Assembly (NCBI RefSeq): GCF_964656455.1
Contig: NC_135715.1
Location: 81,508,414 to 81,572,413, forward strand
Direction: 5' to 3'
DNA: 64,000 nucleotides
Source: Halichoerus grypus
Taxonomy: Eukaryota; Chordata; Mammalia; Carnivora; Phocidae
Under the pieces are notes generated by a model that was not told the origin of the DNA, made no database searches, and saw nothing but the letters and a program-made list of their open reading frames with translations. Below, one piece after another: positions 61,731-64,000 of this stretch. Position 1 is the first letter of the stretch. The number at the start of each line of letters is the position of its first letter. The translations under genes and the position numbers were made by a program.

Positions 61731-64000
61731 ATAGCTGCCTCCTGCCCATGCTTATTTCTGCCTCGGAATTCTGCTGGGACTCATTCCCCAGGTTTGCACT
61801 CAAGCAGAGTTGAAAATCCTGCCACCCTGTGGAGAGGCGAATGAGCTGAAGCTGGGATTCTTGACCGGCTTCTTTCTGCCAAAACAGTGTGGAGCACTTA
61901 GCATTCCTATGCACACATGGAGCAGTAGCGTTAGCTTCAGGTAACAAGAGCTGAGTCGAGAGGTGCCTTCTGGCCCGGACTTCTTCTCCCTCGGTCTCAC
62001 GTAAGGAACCCGTTCCCCAGGCTCTCACCCACGGTAGCCTGGAAAGTGCTTCCTCCCTCAGAGACGTGGATGGTAGCTAAAGCACGATTTCTCTACCGTG
62101 TTGTTTCTTCGAGGTAGAACGCTAGCTATTAGACTGCCATGCAAAAGTGGGGCTGCCGTGCTAGCTTGGTCAAACACATGGGGAGTCGTGTTCTGCCTTT
62201 CGCAGGGGCCTGAGTCTCACTCGCAAAAAGCTTTGGACTCCCTTGCAGTGCTCTCACGCACGCACACCACAAAATGCTGCCACCCTCAGGAGCAGCTGTT
62301 TTACCTGCAGCACAGGCTCTCAACCGAGTTTTTCCTTCGAGTTAGGTGGCTGTGTTTAAGGCGGCACACACACCCTCTCGAATGGTACTAGCCCCATAAC
62401 CAGGATGTGAGTTAAGAGCTGCCTTCTGTACCGGCCTGTCTCTCCCCCGATATTACGATATTGAAACCGTCCCCAGGCTCTCAGCCACAGTACACCCTAA
62501 ACTGCTCCGCCCACAGAGAGGTCGACGGTAGCTAAAGCACGGTTTCTCTACAGTGTTGTTTCTTCGAGTTAGAACGCTAGCTATTAGACTGCCATGCAAA
62601 TGTGGGGCTGCCGTGCTAGCTTGGTCAAACACACGGGGAGTCGTGTTCTGCCTTTTGCTGGGGCCTGAGTCTCACTCGCAAAAAGCTTTGGACTCCCTTG
62701 CACTGCTCTCACGCACGCACACAACAAAATGCTGCCACCCTCAGGAGCACCTGTTTTACCTGAAGCACAGGCTCTCAATCAAGTTTTCCTTCGAGTTAGG
62801 TGGCTGTGTTGAAGCCTGCACACACACCCTGGCGAACGGTACCAGCCCCATAACCATGATGTGTGTTGAGAGCTGCCTTCTGTACCGGCCTGCCTCTCCC
62901 CGATATTATGATATTGAAACTGTGCCCAGGCTCTCAGCCACAGTACACCCTAAACTGCTTCGCCCACAGAGAGGTCGACGGTAGCTAAAGCACGGTTTCT
63001 CTGCTGTGTAGTTTCTTCGAGTTAGAACGCTAGCTATTAGACTTCCATGCAAAAGTGGGGCTGCCGTGCTAGCGTGATGAAACACATGGGGAGTCGTGTT
63101 CTGCCTTTCGCTGGGGCCTGAGTCTCGCTCGCAAAAAGCTTTGGACTTCCTTGCAGTGCTCTCACGCACGCACACAACAAAATGCTGCCACCCTCAGGAG
63201 CAGCTGTTTGACCTGACGCACAAGCTCTGAACCGAGATTCTCCTTCGAGTTAGGTGGCTGTGTTTACCCTGGGCAACGGTACTAGCCCCATAACCATGAT
63301 GTGGGTTGAGAGCTGCCTTCTGTACCGGCCTGTCTCTCCCCCGATATTACGATATTGAAACCGTCCCCAGGCTCTCAGCCACAGTACACCCTAAACTGCT
63401 TCGCCCACAGAGAGGTCGACGGTAGCTAAAGCTCGGTTTGTCTACAGTGTTGTTTGTTCGAGTTAGAAAGCTAGCTATTAGACTTCCATTCAAAAGTGGG
63501 GCCGCAGTAGTAGTTTCATGGAGCAAGTGGGGAGTCGTGTTCTGGCTTCTTCCGGGGCCTGGGTCTCACAAGGAAAATGGTTTTGGACTCCCTTGCTGTG
63601 CACTCACGCATGCACACCACACAATGCGTCCACCCTGAGGCATGGCTCTTTTAGCCGAAGCAGGAATTCCCTACAGAGTTGTTCCTTTGAGTTAGGTGGT
63701 TGGCTTATGGCCTGCAGGCACACCCGGGGCAAGGGGACTAGCCTCATAAACAAGAGGTGAGTTGAGAGCTGCCTTCCGCACCGGCCTGTTTCTCACTCCA
63801 TTTCACGTATGGGACCCTTTCCCCGGTCTCTCATACACGAGCACTATACAACTGCGGCTTCAGGAACGGCAATGGTAGCTAAAGCGCAGTAAGGCTACAG
63901 CATTGATTCTTGGTGTCAGTAGCCTGGTAGGCGAATGAGCTGCAGCTGGGATTCTTTACAGACTTGTTTCTTCCCAGTCAGGGTCGAGCACATAGCATTC
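61731..64000. repeat. Macrosatellite unit 15, truncated by window end (2270 bp visible)
   Basis: Only the part left of the L1 insertion is visible; the window ends inside the second C monomer. It has the highest density of private changes: 61929, 62114, 62634, 62705, 63240, 63433, 63591, a ~3-bp loss near 63853, and 63917. It keeps the G of the right-hand subfamily (gtgttgaag near 62807) and the extra C near 62446. Confidence 0.94.

Larger units (their letters stand above)
1..64000. repeat. 4.41-kb macrosatellite (higher-order tandem repeat) array, about 14.5 units
   Basis: The text starting at position 1 recurs at 4417, 8827, 13239, 17649, 22057, 26465, 30873, 35281, 39689, 44097, 48505, 52914, 57322 and 61731, always in the same orientation. 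Period differences of a few bases are explained by a (TA)n run and by C-run indels. No unique sequence interrupts the array, and both ends are cut by the window. Units look about 99% identical or better by eye, which implies recent homogenisation. No coding gene, RNA gene or CRISPR array is supported anywhere. I do not recognise the satellite family; carnivoran origin is inferred only from the L1 inside each unit. Confidence 0.97.

Noticed and set aside
1..64000. Many recurring reading frames of 60-143 codons on both strands as genes
   Set aside because: They repeat with the satellite period, overlap each other in several frames, differ only by random unit variants, and show no domain, signal peptide or start context. 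They are by-products of the repeat.

Overview
This 64 kb window is a single block of mammalian macrosatellite DNA. It holds no gene, tRNA, rRNA or CRISPR array that I can support. One unit of about 4.41 kb is tiled head to tail 14 times in full (positions 1-61730), plus a 15th copy cut off by the window end (61731-64000). Both edges of the window are inside the array. Units measure 4416, 4410, 4412, 4410, then 4408 or 4409 bp. By eye they are about 99% identical or better. The start at position 1 is only a register imposed by the window.

Organism: every complete unit carries the same 5'-truncated LINE-1. It has the last ~75 codons of ORF2, a G-rich 3' UTR, an AATAAA signal and an A-rich tail. 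Its 3' UTR wording resembles, from memory, the young L1 family of Carnivora (dog, bear, seal, mustelid or cat type). I therefore read this as a carnivoran, probably caniform, genome. The chromosome and a pericentromeric, subtelomeric or X-linked location cannot be read from the sequence.

Layout of one unit (unit 1 as reference): it is built from 16 complete diverged monomers of about 226 bp plus one 60-bp stub. The monomers fall into classes I call A, B, C, D and E. A and B alternate as ~454-bp dimers. Read from position 110 the unit is C-(AB)x3-AB'-D(stub), then C-(AB)x1-AB'[with the L1]-D-E. The unit is thus two related blocks; the first gained AB dimers and lost about 0.4 kb of D and E. 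The hierarchy is 226-bp monomer, 454-bp dimer, block, 4.41-kb higher-order unit, and locally 8.8-kb two-unit repeats.

Array history from shared variants: units 1-4 form one subfamily (TA run of 7-10 repeats) with an alternating 1-2/3-4 pattern. Units 5-15 form another, with (TA)6 in units 5-14 and a shared T-to-G change. Units 11-12 are repeated as 13-14 at a constant 8817-bp offset with almost no differences. Units 5/6 and 7/8 are local single-unit duplicates. From about 60.9 kb to the right end, unit-private variants become frequent, which may mean the array edge is near. The many short reading frames are by-products of the repeat, and I do not call them genes.
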